From positions 62,001 through 126,000 of the forward strand of contig NZ_WHZV01000008.1 of assembly GCF_010667645.1 (NCBI RefSeq): a stretch of DNA of 64,000 nucleotides, in the 5' to 3' direction. The position numbers and the translations under genes were made by a program. The stretch comes from Bifidobacterium platyrrhinorum. GTDB lineage: Bacteria > Actinomycetota > Actinomycetes > Actinomycetales > Bifidobacteriaceae. This document shows positions 26,934 through 34,307 of the stretch, piece by piece. Under the pieces are notes generated by a model that was not told the origin of the DNA, searched no databases, and worked only from the letters and a program-made list of their open reading frames with translations. Position 1 is the stretch's first letter. Each line of letters begins with the position of its first letter.

Positions 26934-28697
26934 ATGCCGACGACAGTGTTGGCCGCTGCGGAAAGCAGCATCAAGCTGAGCCTACAGCCCATCGATTACG
27001 CGATTCTCGTGTTCTACTTCGTGGTGGTCATCGCCATCGGCTGGATCTCCGGCCGTCGCATGAAGTCCAGCACCGACTTCCTGCTCGCCGGACGCTCCAT
27101 GCCGGCGTGGATCACCGGCATCGCCTTCATGGCCGCCAACCTCGGTGCCACCGAGATCTTCGGCATGGCCGCCAACGGTGCCCAGATCGGCATGTCGACG
27201 CTGCATTACTACATCATCGGCGCCATCCCGGCCATGGTGTTCCTCGGCATCTTCATGATGCCGTTCTACTACGGCTCCGGCGTGCGCTCCGTGCCCGAGT
27301 TCATGTACCGCCGCTTCGGCAAGAGCGCGCATCTGGTCTGCTCGCTGTGCTTCGCGACCTCCACGCTGCTGATCTCCGGCATCAACCTGTACGCCATGGC
27401 CATCATCATCGAGGCCATGCTCGGCTGGTCGCAGATCGCCGCCATCATCTTCTCCGGCGTCGTCGTGCTCGTCTACACCTACCTCGGCGGCCTGAAGTCC
27501 GCCGTCTACAACGAGGTCATGCAGTTCTTCGTCATCCTCGCCGCCCTCATCCCGCTGACCGTCGTCGGCCTGCGCAACATCGGCGGCTGGGAAGGCCTGA
27601 AGACCTCGCTCGCCGCCACCCCGGGCATCGGCGACCTGCACCTGAGCACCTGGCAGGGCACCGGCATCGGCAACGTCACCAACCCGATGGGCGCCGACTG
27701 GTTCACCATCGTCATGGGCCTCGGCTTCGTGATCTCCTTCGGCTACTGGACCACCAACTTCACCGAGGTCCAGCGCGCCTTCTCCGCCAAGGACATGACC
27801 GCCGCCCGCCGCACCCCGATCTACGCCTGCTTCCCGAAGCTGTTCGTCGGCTTCCTGGTGATCATCCCCGGCTGCATCGCGGCCGCCGTGCTCTCCAAGC
27901 AGTTCGCCTCCGGCGCGCTCACCTACAACGAGTCCATCCCGAAGCTCATCCAGATGTACCTGCCGTCCGGCGTGCTCGGCATCGCCGTCACCGGCCTGAT
28001 GGCCTCCTTCATGGCCGGCATGGCCGCGAACGTCTCCTCGTTCAACACCGTGTTCACCTACGATCTGCTGCAGGACTACATCAAGCCCGGCCAGCCGGAT
28101 AGCTACTACTTCAAGGCCGGCCGCGTCATCACCATCGTCGGCGTGTTCATCTCCGTCGGCACCGCGTTCGTGGCGTCCCAGTTCGGCAACATCATGACCT
28201 ACATGCAGGTGCTGTTCGGCTTCTTCAACTCGCCGCTGTTCGCCGTGTTCATCCTCGGCCTGTTCTTCAAGCGCATCACCCCGGCGGGCGCCACCGCCGG
28301 CTACGTGGTCGGCATCCTCGCGCCGTTCTGCGTCTACCTGTGGTACCTCAAGTCCGTGGCCGACGGCAGCCCGATCTTCCCGACCGCCACCTCCGGCACC
28401 CTGTACCAGGCCGAGATCTCCCTGGCCTCCGCCATGGTCGTCGCCATCGTCGTCAGCCTGTTCACCAAGCCGAAGCCGGACTCCGAGATCGAGGGCCTGA
28501 CCTTCGCCACCGGTGGCATGAAGTACTTCCGCTACGACATCATGGAGGACGCCGAGGCCCACGACAAGGGCCAGGTCCTCGACAAGGCCGCCCGCACGGC
28601 CGCCGTCGAGAAGGAGCGCAAGGACAACCACGTGACCATCTTCCTGGGCATCCTCGCCCTGGTCATCAGCGTCATCCAGTACGCGATCTTCTTCTGA
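26934..28697 (+). CDS. Sodium:solute symporter (SSS family)
   Basis: 587 residues with about 13 hydrophobic helices. Family features include YFVVVIAIGWISGRRMKSS, DFLLAGRSMPAWITGIAF, the SGLT-type YYGSGVRSVPEFMYRRFGK and VYTYLGGLKSAVYNEVMQF. SSS proteins couple uptake of sugars, amino acids, vitamins or carboxylates to sodium. LacI-like operator candidates upstream hint at a sugar, but this is inference. Codons are almost uniformly GC-ending, suggesting high expression. A small two-helix membrane protein is encoded 44 bases downstream in the same transcript. Confidence 0.9.
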   Translation: MPTTVLAAAESSIKLSLQPIDYAILVFYFVVVIAIGWISGRRMKSSTDFLLAGRSMPAWITGIAFMAANLGATEIFGMAANGAQIGMSTLHYYIIGAIPAMVFLGIFMMPFYYGSGVRSVPEFMYRRFGKSAHLVCSLCFATSTLLISGINLYAMAIIIEAMLGWSQIAAIIFSGVVVLVYTYLGGLKSAVYNEVMQFFVILAALIPLTVVGLRNIGGWEGLKTSLAATPGIGDLHLSTWQGTGIGNVTNPMGADWFTIVMGLGFVISFGYWTTNFTEVQRAFSAKDMTAARRTPIYACFPKLFVGFLVIIPGCIAAAVLSKQFASGALTYNESIPKLIQMYLPSGVLGIAVTGLMASFMAGMAANVSSFNTVFTYDLLQDYIKPGQPDSYYFKAGRVITIVGVFISVGTAFVASQFGNIMTYMQVLFGFFNSPLFAVFILGLFFKRITPAGATAGYVVGILAPFCVYLWYLKSVADGSPIFPTATSGTLYQAEISLASAMVVAIVVSLFTKPKPDSEIEGLTFATGGMKYFRYDIMEDAEAHDKGQVLDKAARTAAVEKERKDNHVTIFLGILALVISVIQYAIFF

Positions 28698-28741
28698 TCC
28701 GCACCAGCCAACAGTCAACAAGCGATTTTTGAGGAGTGATT

Positions 28742-29095
28742 ATGACTCAGGAAACTGCACCGCAGGAGGCTGCGGGCAAGAAGGAGTACTTCACCGAAGA
28801 GGAGAAGGCCGAGATGGTGCGCTCCACGCACCGCTCCGACCTGCGCCGCATCCTCGGCATGATCTTCGTGGTCTACGGCATCGTCGTGTTCGCCGTGGGT
28901 CTCATCGACCCGGCCGCCGACGTGGCCAAGACCACCGGCCTGCCAATCAACCTGTGGACCGGCGGTCTGATGTTCCTCGCCGGCCTGGTGTTCTTCATCT
29001 GGGACCACTTCAACCCGGTCCCGGCCGAGGACATCATCGCCTCCGCCGAGGAATCCGCCGCGCAGGCCGCCGCCCAGGGCGACAAGGCCGAGTGA
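28742..29095 (+). CDS. Small two-helix membrane protein, probable partner of the symporter
   Basis: 117 residues from the ATG at 28742 (GAGGAG five to six bases upstream; a GTG two codons earlier is less well placed). It has an acidic/charged N-terminus (~1-38), two hydrophobic helices (about 40-58 and 70-90: ILGMIFVVYGIVVFAVGLI and LWTGGLMFLAGLVFFIWDHF), and an Ala/Glu-rich cytoplasmic tail. I do not recognise a named family. The tight spacing, same strand, similar strong codon bias and shared terminator suggest an accessory subunit of the SSS transporter, as seen with small partners of some symporters. Function is inferred. Confidence 0.7.
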   Translation: MTQETAPQEAAGKKEYFTEEEKAEMVRSTHRSDLRRILGMIFVVYGIVVFAVGLIDPAADVAKTTGLPINLWTGGLMFLAGLVFFIWDHFNPVPAEDIIASAEESAAQAAAQGDKAE

Positions 29096-29190
29096 TCCTT
29101 CCGCCTCGCGACGGGCCGTGCCCTTCCTGTCCGGCAGGACCCGTCGCGAAGACGGGACGACGTGGCGTGAACGCGTCGCGTCCATGAATG

Positions 29191-29232
29191 AAGGCGTTCC
29201 ACCCGATCCGTTTCGGATGGAACGCCTTTTTC
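29191..29232. terminator. Rho-independent terminator (symporter operon)
   Basis: AAGGCGTTCCA pairs with TGGAACGCCTT around an inner ATCCG-TTT-CGGAT helix, and the right arm runs into TTTTTC. A further 10-bp arm pair (29106-29115 with 29140-29149) lies just upstream. The element ends 14 bases before the convergent DUF4391 gene and may serve both strands. Confidence 0.85.
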
Positions 29233-29246
29233 GTATGTTCCGCGTC

Positions 29247-30035
29247 CTATTCGGCGAGGCGCTTCAGCTCGGCGCGCACCTTGCCCAGCTTCGAGAACGC
29301 CTCGTTGCGCTGCGCCGGGTTCTTCGCGCGCGCATGGTCGCGCACGAGCTTCGCCTCCTCGGCGCGCAGCGCAACGATGCGGTCGCGGCGCACCAGCCGC
29401 GCATCCAGGTCGGCGTGGTCGGCCGTGCCGAGGATCGCCTGCGAGCACAGCGACTCCCACACCTCGTCCATGTCCGCACCGGTGACCTCCAGCAGCATGT
29501 CGCGTGGATTCGCCCAGTCGGAGACATGCACGGCATACCGCGCGGTGTGCCCGGCCTTGCCCGGCACCTTGCGTCGCACGGCCAATGCGCACTGCTCCAC
29601 GGTCCTGCCCGGGGCGTCGCCGCCGGTGGGGCGACCTTTCGCGCCGGAACCACCGCCCTCGTTTTCGGGGGAGCAGGGATGCCCGTCGCGCACGCATACG
29701 AACAGCACGCCGCTGCCCGGCCGTTGCGCCGCGATGTGATCGACGACGTCGGCGGGGACGGCCGTGTCCACGCCGTTCAGGCGCAGGCCCAGCACCAGGA
29801 TCTCCTTCACGTGCGCGCCCTCGCCGACCCCGGCGTTGGCCGGGCGCAACAGGGCGAGCATGTGGATGGATCCGACCGTATGCACGAGATGCTGCTTCAG
29901 CGTGTTCGACAACGGACCCCTGCCCGCGAACAGGGCCTTCGGCAACGTCCCCTTCGCCTTCGGAATCACGGATTTCTCCGGCAGCCCCAGTTCCGGCGCG
30001 GTCACCGTGCCGCAGCCCGCAGCATCCATGGTCAT
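29247..30035 (-). CDS. DUF4391-like protein
   Basis: 262 residues. The start is the second of two adjacent ATGs, with GGGAGG six bases upstream. The N-terminus LGLPEKSVIPKAKGTLPKALF and the middle ILVLGLRLNGVDTAVPADVVDHIAAQRPGSGVLFVCVRDG, followed by QCALAVRRKV and YAVHVSDW, resemble the DUF4391 pattern. A Gly/Arg-rich insert (~115-140) interrupts it. The C-terminus is a charged helical segment ending in KLGKVRAELKRLAE. DUF4391 proteins are often found beside helicase/methylase genes of restriction-like systems; none is present here, so this would be an orphan copy. The function is unknown and the family call is moderate. Confidence 0.6.
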   Translation of the reverse strand: MTMDAAGCGTVTAPELGLPEKSVIPKAKGTLPKALFAGRGPLSNTLKQHLVHTVGSIHMLALLRPANAGVGEGAHVKEILVLGLRLNGVDTAVPADVVDHIAAQRPGSGVLFVCVRDGHPCSPENEGGGSGAKGRPTGGDAPGRTVEQCALAVRRKVPGKAGHTARYAVHVSDWANPRDMLLEVTGADMDEVWESLCSQAILGTADHADLDARLVRRDRIVALRAEEAKLVRDHARAKNPAQRNEAFSKLGKVRAELKRLAE

Positions 30036-30252
30036 CATCGGCCTCCCTCTTGCGCGGCATGCCCCGCCGCGTCCATGCGGATATTGCCCACGAGCCTACA
30101 CCACGCGTGTGTTGCGGTCCTTGTCCGGTCCGTTTGCGACGTCGCCGGATGGAACGTTCCAAGTTCGATGTGCGATGATGGGGCGCGGCATGGAAGATGG
30201 GTCGGGTGGAACCGACGGAGACCCATCGGATCGGAATCGGGAGGGTGACCGT

Positions 30253-30390
30253 TTGGAGCATATGGGATGGAACGACGCCGACGAGAAGGATCGGATCATC
30301 AGGGAGCAGTCGGCGCGCATCGCCGAACTCGAGGAGAAGGTGCGACGACTGCGCCGCCTGATCGTCGCCGCCGAGGAACGGCGCGGCTGA
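30253..30390 (+). CDS. Possible small coiled-coil protein
   Basis: A 45-residue frame with a TTG start preceded by GGGAGGG at seven bases; ATG codons at 30262 and further upstream (30175, 30190) are alternatives. The product is one charged helix with heptad character (KDRIIREQSARIAELEEKVR then RLRRLIVAAEERR). It lies between the DUF4391 promoter side and the tRNA terminator. No family is recognised; the call rests on the ribosome site and the coiled-coil pattern only. Confidence 0.35.
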   Translation: MEHMGWNDADEKDRIIREQSARIAELEEKVRRLRRLIVAAEERRG

Positions 30391-30398
30391 ACGAACGG

Positions 30399-30431
30399 AA
30401 AACCCCTTGGAATCGCAGGTTCCAAGGGGTT
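30399..30431 (-). terminator. Terminator downstream of tRNA-Arg
   Basis: A perfect 12-bp stem (AACCCCTTGGAA at 30401-30412 with its complement at 30420-30431) closes a seven-base loop. Read on the minus strand it follows the tRNA 3' end by about seven bases and continues into a short T run, so it ends tRNA transcription. It may also end the small plus-strand frame. Confidence 0.85.
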
Positions 30432-30437
30432 GTATCG

Positions 30438-30510
30438 TGCCCCGGATCAGATTCGAACTGACGACACCCGCTTTAGGAGAGCGGTGCTCTATCCCCTGAG
30501 CTACCGAGGC
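30438..30510 (-). tRNA. tRNA-Arg (anticodon CCU)
   Basis: 73 nt. The acceptor arm GCCTCGG pairs fully with CCGGGGC, counting one G-U. The D arm is GCTC/GAGC, and the anticodon arm CCGCT-CTCCTAA-AGCGG carries CCT. The T arm is GTCAG-TTCGAAT-CTGAT and the discriminator is A. CCA is not encoded. It reads AGG codons. Confidence 0.97.
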
Positions 30511-30662
30511 GACAGCGATACATTGTACACGTCGTTCGCGCCCCGACGTGCACGAACGGGGATAATCGCGTGGCGAATGTCGAGATTCGCCTCCCATCGG
30601 ATTCGCGAACGCCCCTGATGCGTCCGCGCGCGGTAAGGTTGCATGCGTCGAAAGGGAGGGCC

Positions 30663-32024
30663 GTGGCGAAACGGAACCGAAGCGAATACCTCACCCGCGA
30701 CGAGGCGCGGGCCGATGCCAGGCGCGAGCTGCTCGCACGCGCGGGGGCGAAGTCCGGCGGGGGCGGTCGGTCCGGCGGGTCGTCCGGCAAGTCGTCCGGC
30801 CGGAAACCGTCCGCGGGGCGTTCGTCGGGCGGGAAGACGCGTTCCGGCTCTTCCGGGCGTCCGGGCGTCCGTTCCGCGTCGAAGCCGACGGTACGGTCCA
30901 CGTCGAAGTCCGGCGCGCGTTCCGGCCGGGGAGGAGGCCGCGGGGGAGCGGCGGGTCGCGGCGGCTCTTCCGGACGTGGCCGTTCCGGCTCTTCGGCGGC
31001 GGTCCTCGCGAAAGGCGGCGCGCGCCGCCACCGCGTGCTCGGCGTATTCGCCGCGGCCTGCGCGGCCCTGTCCGCGATCGCCGTCGCGGCCCGCGCCCTG
31101 CCGTCCGCATGGCAGGCGCTGCCGTTCGTCCCGATCCTCGTCTCCGCCACGCCGTGGTTCGCGCTGCTCGCCGTGATCGCGCTGATGGGCGCCATCGCGT
31201 CGCGGCGGTTCCTCGTCGCGTTGGTCGCCGTCGCCGCGTTCGCCGTGAACGTGTGGTGGCAGTACCCGTTCTTCCACCCGACGACCGCGTTGACCCCGGC
31301 GGCGGACGCGGCGGTCGGGCAGGCGCATGCGGTCACCGGCGACGCCTATGCGCGCGTGATGACCTGCAACGTATATAAAGGACATGCCGACGCGCGGGCC
31401 ATCGTCGACACGGTGCGCGACGAACGCGTCGAGGTGCTCGCCCTGCAGGAGACGACCGACGCGTTCGTGTCCGCGCTGGAGGAGGCCGGCATCGGCGACT
31501 ACCTGCCCTATGCGAAGGTCTCCAGCTCCGACGGCGTGTACGGCAACGGCCTGTGGTCCGCGTCCCCGCTCATCAGCCCGTCGGACGACGACGTGAACTC
31601 CAGCGCCTCGTTCATGCCCGGCGGCACGGTCGCCTTCGCCGGCGGCGTGAAGGTGCGCTTCGTCTCCGTGCACACCACCGCGCCCGTCCCCGGGTATTGG
31701 GGGCGGTGGCGCCGTTCGCTCGACGAGCTCGCCGCCATGCGTGCCCACACGGACACGAGGTACGTGTTCATGGGCGACTTCAACGCCACCTACGACCATG
31801 CCCCGTTCCGCGGTTTCCTTGGCGACCGGTTCCGCGACGCCGCGCGGATGGGCGGGCACGGGTTCACGTTCACCTGGCCGGCGGACCGCGGCCTGCTGCC
31901 GCCCGTCTTCGCCGGCATCGACCATGTGGTCGTCGACCGGGACGTCGCCGCCGGGCGCACGGAGACGGTTCGCATCCCCGGAACCGACCACAGGGCGTTG
32001 CTCGCCACGCTGGGCGTCGCATAA
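30663..32024 (+). CDS. Endonuclease/exonuclease/phosphatase-family membrane protein
   Basis: 453 residues from a GTG preceded by AAAGGGAGG. The N-terminus (~1-120) is disordered and very rich in Ser, Gly, Arg and Lys. Three membrane helices follow (about 125-200). The outer EEP domain begins at MTCNVYKGHADARAIVDTV and keeps LALQETTD (Glu), VSVHTT, FMGDFNATYDH, GIDHVV and GTDHRALL, the metal and catalytic positions of the family. EEP proteins of this membrane type are usually phosphodiesterases or sphingomyelinase/DNase-like; substrate unknown. The stop codon directly abuts the palindrome of the xseA promoter. Confidence 0.85.
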   Translation: MAKRNRSEYLTRDEARADARRELLARAGAKSGGGGRSGGSSGKSSGRKPSAGRSSGGKTRSGSSGRPGVRSASKPTVRSTSKSGARSGRGGGRGGAAGRGGSSGRGRSGSSAAVLAKGGARRHRVLGVFAAACAALSAIAVAARALPSAWQALPFVPILVSATPWFALLAVIALMGAIASRRFLVALVAVAAFAVNVWWQYPFFHPTTALTPAADAAVGQAHAVTGDAYARVMTCNVYKGHADARAIVDTVRDERVEVLALQETTDAFVSALEEAGIGDYLPYAKVSSSDGVYGNGLWSASPLISPSDDDVNSSASFMPGGTVAFAGGVKVRFVSVHTTAPVPGYWGRWRRSLDELAAMRAHTDTRYVFMGDFNATYDHAPFRGFLGDRFRDAARMGGHGFTFTWPADRGLLPPVFAGIDHVVVDRDVAAGRTETVRIPGTDHRALLATLGVA

Positions 32025-32046
32025 AACCGGTAGATATCTACCGGTT
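32025..32046. promoter_or_regulatory. 22-bp palindrome upstream of xseA, second copy of the shared operator
   Basis: The 20-bp core ACCGGTAGATATCTACCGGT (32026-32045) is identical to 12081-12100, and here one flanking A/T pair extends it to 22 bp. It starts one base after the stop of the upstream gene. The 15-base distance to the -10 element equals that at the AdnAB-like operon. Confidence 0.85.
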
Positions 32047-32060
32047 CGTGGACGCGACCT

Positions 32061-32066
32061 TATCAT
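32061..32066 (+). promoter_or_regulatory. -10 element, leaderless promoter of xseAB
   Basis: TATCAT lies seven bases before the ATG at 32074. There is no ribosome site before this ATG. An in-frame ATG at 32065 overlaps the -10 itself and would not be in the transcript, which supports 32074 as the start. Confidence 0.62.
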
Positions 32067-32073
32067 GGTGTCC

Positions 32074-33393
32074 ATGAGTTACGAGATGAACGCCACAACG
32101 AGGGGCATGGGGCCCGGTGCGGCGGGCGCCCCCGTCGCCGGGGGCGGGGCGCCCGACCTGAGCCGCCCGCGCCCGCTCGACCAGCTGCCGCGTCTGGCCG
32201 CCGAGACCACGGCCGAGAACCCGTGGCCGGTGAGCGTGCTCAGCCAGAAGTTCCACACCGCCGTGGCGAAATGGCCGGCCGCGTGGATCTGCGGGCAGAT
32301 CACCGAGATCAACACGCGCCGCGCAGGCTCCGCCTACCTCACGGTGCGCGACGACTTCGAGGACGTCGCCATCTCCGTGTCGGGCTGGCGCGGGTTCGCG
32401 GCCGCGGCCTCGCGGTTCCGGCAGGGCGACCGGGTCGTCATCCACGGCCGTGCCGACATCTGGGTCAAGCAGACGCGTCTGAGCTTCATCGGCGACGACA
32501 TCCGCAAGATCGGCGCCGGCGGGCTCAAGGAGCAGATCGACGAGCTGCGCAGGAAGCTCAAAGGCGAGGGGCTGTTCGACGCGGACCGCAAGGTGCCGCT
32601 GCCCGAATTCCCCAAGTGCATCGGTCTGGTGTGTGCCCCGCAGGCGCGCGCAGAGGGTGACGTGATCACCAACGTGAACCTCAGGTGGCCGGCCGTGCGC
32701 TTCAAGGTGCTGCACGCGCACGTGCAGGGCGCGCAGTGCCCGCCCGACATCATCGACGCCATCCGCCGGCTCGACGCCGACCCGGAGGTCGATGTGATCA
32801 TCGTGGCGCGCGGCGGCGGCGCGTTCGAGGATCTGGTCGGCTTCTCCGACGAGGGCGTGGTGCGCGCGGCCGCCGCGTGCGCGACCCCGCTCGTGTCCGC
32901 CATCGGCCACGAGGACGACTGGACGCTCATCGACCTGGCCGCCGACCTGCGCGCCTCCACGCCCACCGACGCGGCGAAGAAGGTCGTGCCGGACGTGCGC
33001 GAGCAGTGGCAGCTCGTCGACAACGCCGTGCGGCAGATGCGCATGCGCATCTCCGCGCGCGTGGACAACGAGATCAGGCTCGTCGAAGGCTATGCGAACC
33101 GTCCCAGCCTCACCCGCCCGCTCACCATGCTCGAACCGCACCAGCGGTTCGTCGACGACGCGCTCGGCCGGCTCGACATCGGCCTGAGGCGCATCGTGGA
33201 CGACGCCTCGCTCACCATCGAGAAGGCCCACGCCTCGCTCACCGCGCTGAGCCCGCAATCCACGCTGAACCGCGGATACGCCGTCGTGCAGTCCGCCGAC
33301 GGGCGCGTGCTCGACGACGCCTCGCAGGTGAAGGCCGGCGACGAACTCACCCTGACGCTGCGCAGGGGCGTCGTCACCGCCACCGCCGACTGA
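32074..33393 (+). CDS. xseA: Exodeoxyribonuclease VII large subunit
   Basis: 439 residues. The N-terminal OB-fold has VSVLSQKFHTAVAKWPAAWICGQI and GSAYLTVRDDFEDVAISVSGW. The catalytic domain has the XseA signatures DVIIVARGGGAFEDLVGFSDEGVVRAAA and PLVSAIGHEDDWTLIDLAADLRASTPTDAA, then a helical region and the C-terminal LSPQSTLNRGYAVV. With XseB it degrades single-stranded DNA to oligonucleotides. xseB follows after 83 bases. The leader-free promoter with the 20-bp palindrome links it to the AdnAB-like operon. Confidence 0.96.
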   Translation: MSYEMNATTRGMGPGAAGAPVAGGGAPDLSRPRPLDQLPRLAAETTAENPWPVSVLSQKFHTAVAKWPAAWICGQITEINTRRAGSAYLTVRDDFEDVAISVSGWRGFAAAASRFRQGDRVVIHGRADIWVKQTRLSFIGDDIRKIGAGGLKEQIDELRRKLKGEGLFDADRKVPLPEFPKCIGLVCAPQARAEGDVITNVNLRWPAVRFKVLHAHVQGAQCPPDIIDAIRRLDADPEVDVIIVARGGGAFEDLVGFSDEGVVRAAAACATPLVSAIGHEDDWTLIDLAADLRASTPTDAAKKVVPDVREQWQLVDNAVRQMRMRISARVDNEIRLVEGYANRPSLTRPLTMLEPHQRFVDDALGRLDIGLRRIVDDASLTIEKAHASLTALSPQSTLNRGYAVVQSADGRVLDDASQVKAGDELTLTLRRGVVTATAD

Positions 33394-33476
33394 CGTCGCC
33401 GCCGGCGGACGCCGGGGCCTCGAAGGCCCCGTATGGACCGGAAAAACCGAACACCACAACACGTAAGGATGCGATC

Positions 33477-33842
33477 ATGACCGACGAAACCAACAAGACC
33501 GACAAGACCGCCGACAAGACGGACGGCACCGCGAAGAAGTCCGCGAAGGCGGGCGCCGCGGGCGCCCCGGCTGTTCCCGCCTCCACCCTCACCGACAAGG
33601 AGCGCGAGGCCATCGCGAACATGCCGTACGAGGAGGCGCGCGACAAGCTCATCCAGGCCGTGCAGGCGCTCGAGGCCGGCGGGCTCAACCTCGACCAGTC
33701 GATGCGTCAGTGGGAGATCGGCGAGGCGCTCGCCAAGCGCGCGCAGAGCCTGCTGAACGACGTGCGCGCCCGCCTCGACGCCGCCCAGAACGCCCAGGCC
33801 GCCACGGCGGACACCGCGGGGACGCAGTCCAACCTCGACTGA
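33477..33842 (+). CDS. xseB: Exodeoxyribonuclease VII small subunit
   Basis: 121 residues; AAGGAT about nine bases before the ATG. The N-terminal ~40 residues are a Lys/Thr/Ala-rich extension absent from most XseB proteins. The helical XseB core is MPYEEARDKLIQAVQALEAG, LNLDQSMRQWEIGEALAKRAQSLL, and DVRARLDAAQNA. It encodes the multi-copy regulatory subunit that surrounds XseA. It is the last gene of the xse operon; a 465-base non-coding region follows. Confidence 0.93.
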   Translation: MTDETNKTDKTADKTDGTAKKSAKAGAAGAPAVPASTLTDKEREAIANMPYEEARDKLIQAVQALEAGGLNLDQSMRQWEIGEALAKRAQSLLNDVRARLDAAQNAQAATADTAGTQSNLD

Positions 33843-34104
33843 TATCTGGCTTTCGCGGCGCGCCCTCCCGCCTCGCCCGCGGGAATCCCGCCGGGCTCCC
33901 CATGCAACGGTTCGGCCGGTCGAATCTCGGCCAGGCCCCTTCTTGGTCCCCATTGTCCGGGCGGGCTGGAAACATGCTTTCGGCCCGCCCGGACGGGGCC
34001 GGTGCATGGCCGTGCGGAGGGGGCTGCATGGCCGCGCCGCATGGCGGTTCCATCCGTTCGCCCGGACTCCGTCGCGACACGCGGGCGCCGGCGATTGTTA
34101 CACG
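33843..34104. other. Non-coding stretch between xseB and the nrdD control region
   Basis: No gene is supported here. The sequence is pyrimidine-rich then G-rich, without a strong start or ribosome site on either strand, and no clear U-tailed terminator for xseAB was found. Confidence 0.5.
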
Positions 34105-34122
34105 AATCACACAGGTGTGATT
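34105..34122. promoter_or_regulatory. Palindrome upstream of nrdD
   Basis: AATCACAC-AG-GTGTGATT has perfect 8-bp arms. It lies 38 bases (centre to centre) upstream of the first NrdR-like box. The arms resemble a CRP/FNR half-site in inverted orientation but do not form a standard CRP, FNR or Rex site. Confidence 0.45.
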
Positions 34123-34143
34123 TGGCGTCATTCCGCCGAAAAA

Positions 34144-34190
34144 CCACTACCGCTAGTGTTTCTCCGGCGCGCCGCGACTAGATATAGGGT
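34144..34190. promoter_or_regulatory. Two NrdR-like boxes in the nrdD promoter
   Basis: Box 1 at 34144-34159 (CCACTACCGCTAGTGT) and box 2 at 34175-34190 (CGACTAGATATAGGGT) match ACACTATATATAGTGT at 11 and 12 of 16 positions. Their centres are 31 bp apart. Paired boxes about three helical turns apart are the known arrangement for NrdR, the ATP/dATP-sensing repressor of ribonucleotide reductase genes. Confidence 0.65.
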
Positions 34191-34216
34191 CGGGGTTGCC
34201 GTACAGTATCTGAGGC

Positions 34217-34258
34217 CCAAGGAAACGGCAGGCCCCGGTGGGGGTGCGTTTTCCTTGG
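34217..34258 (+). promoter_or_regulatory. Leader hairpin upstream of nrdD
   Basis: CCAAGGAAA pairs with TTTCCTTGG, continuing through GCA/TGC to CCCC-GGTG-GGGG, with small bulges. It lies about 50 bases before the start codon, between promoter and gene. There is no U tract after the right arm, so it is not a simple terminator; an mRNA-stability or attenuation role is possible. Confidence 0.5.
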
Positions 34259-34307
34259 AAATCGAGTTGTGAACAAGGGGCCGAGCGCCCCGGGATGGAG
34301 ATGCGAG

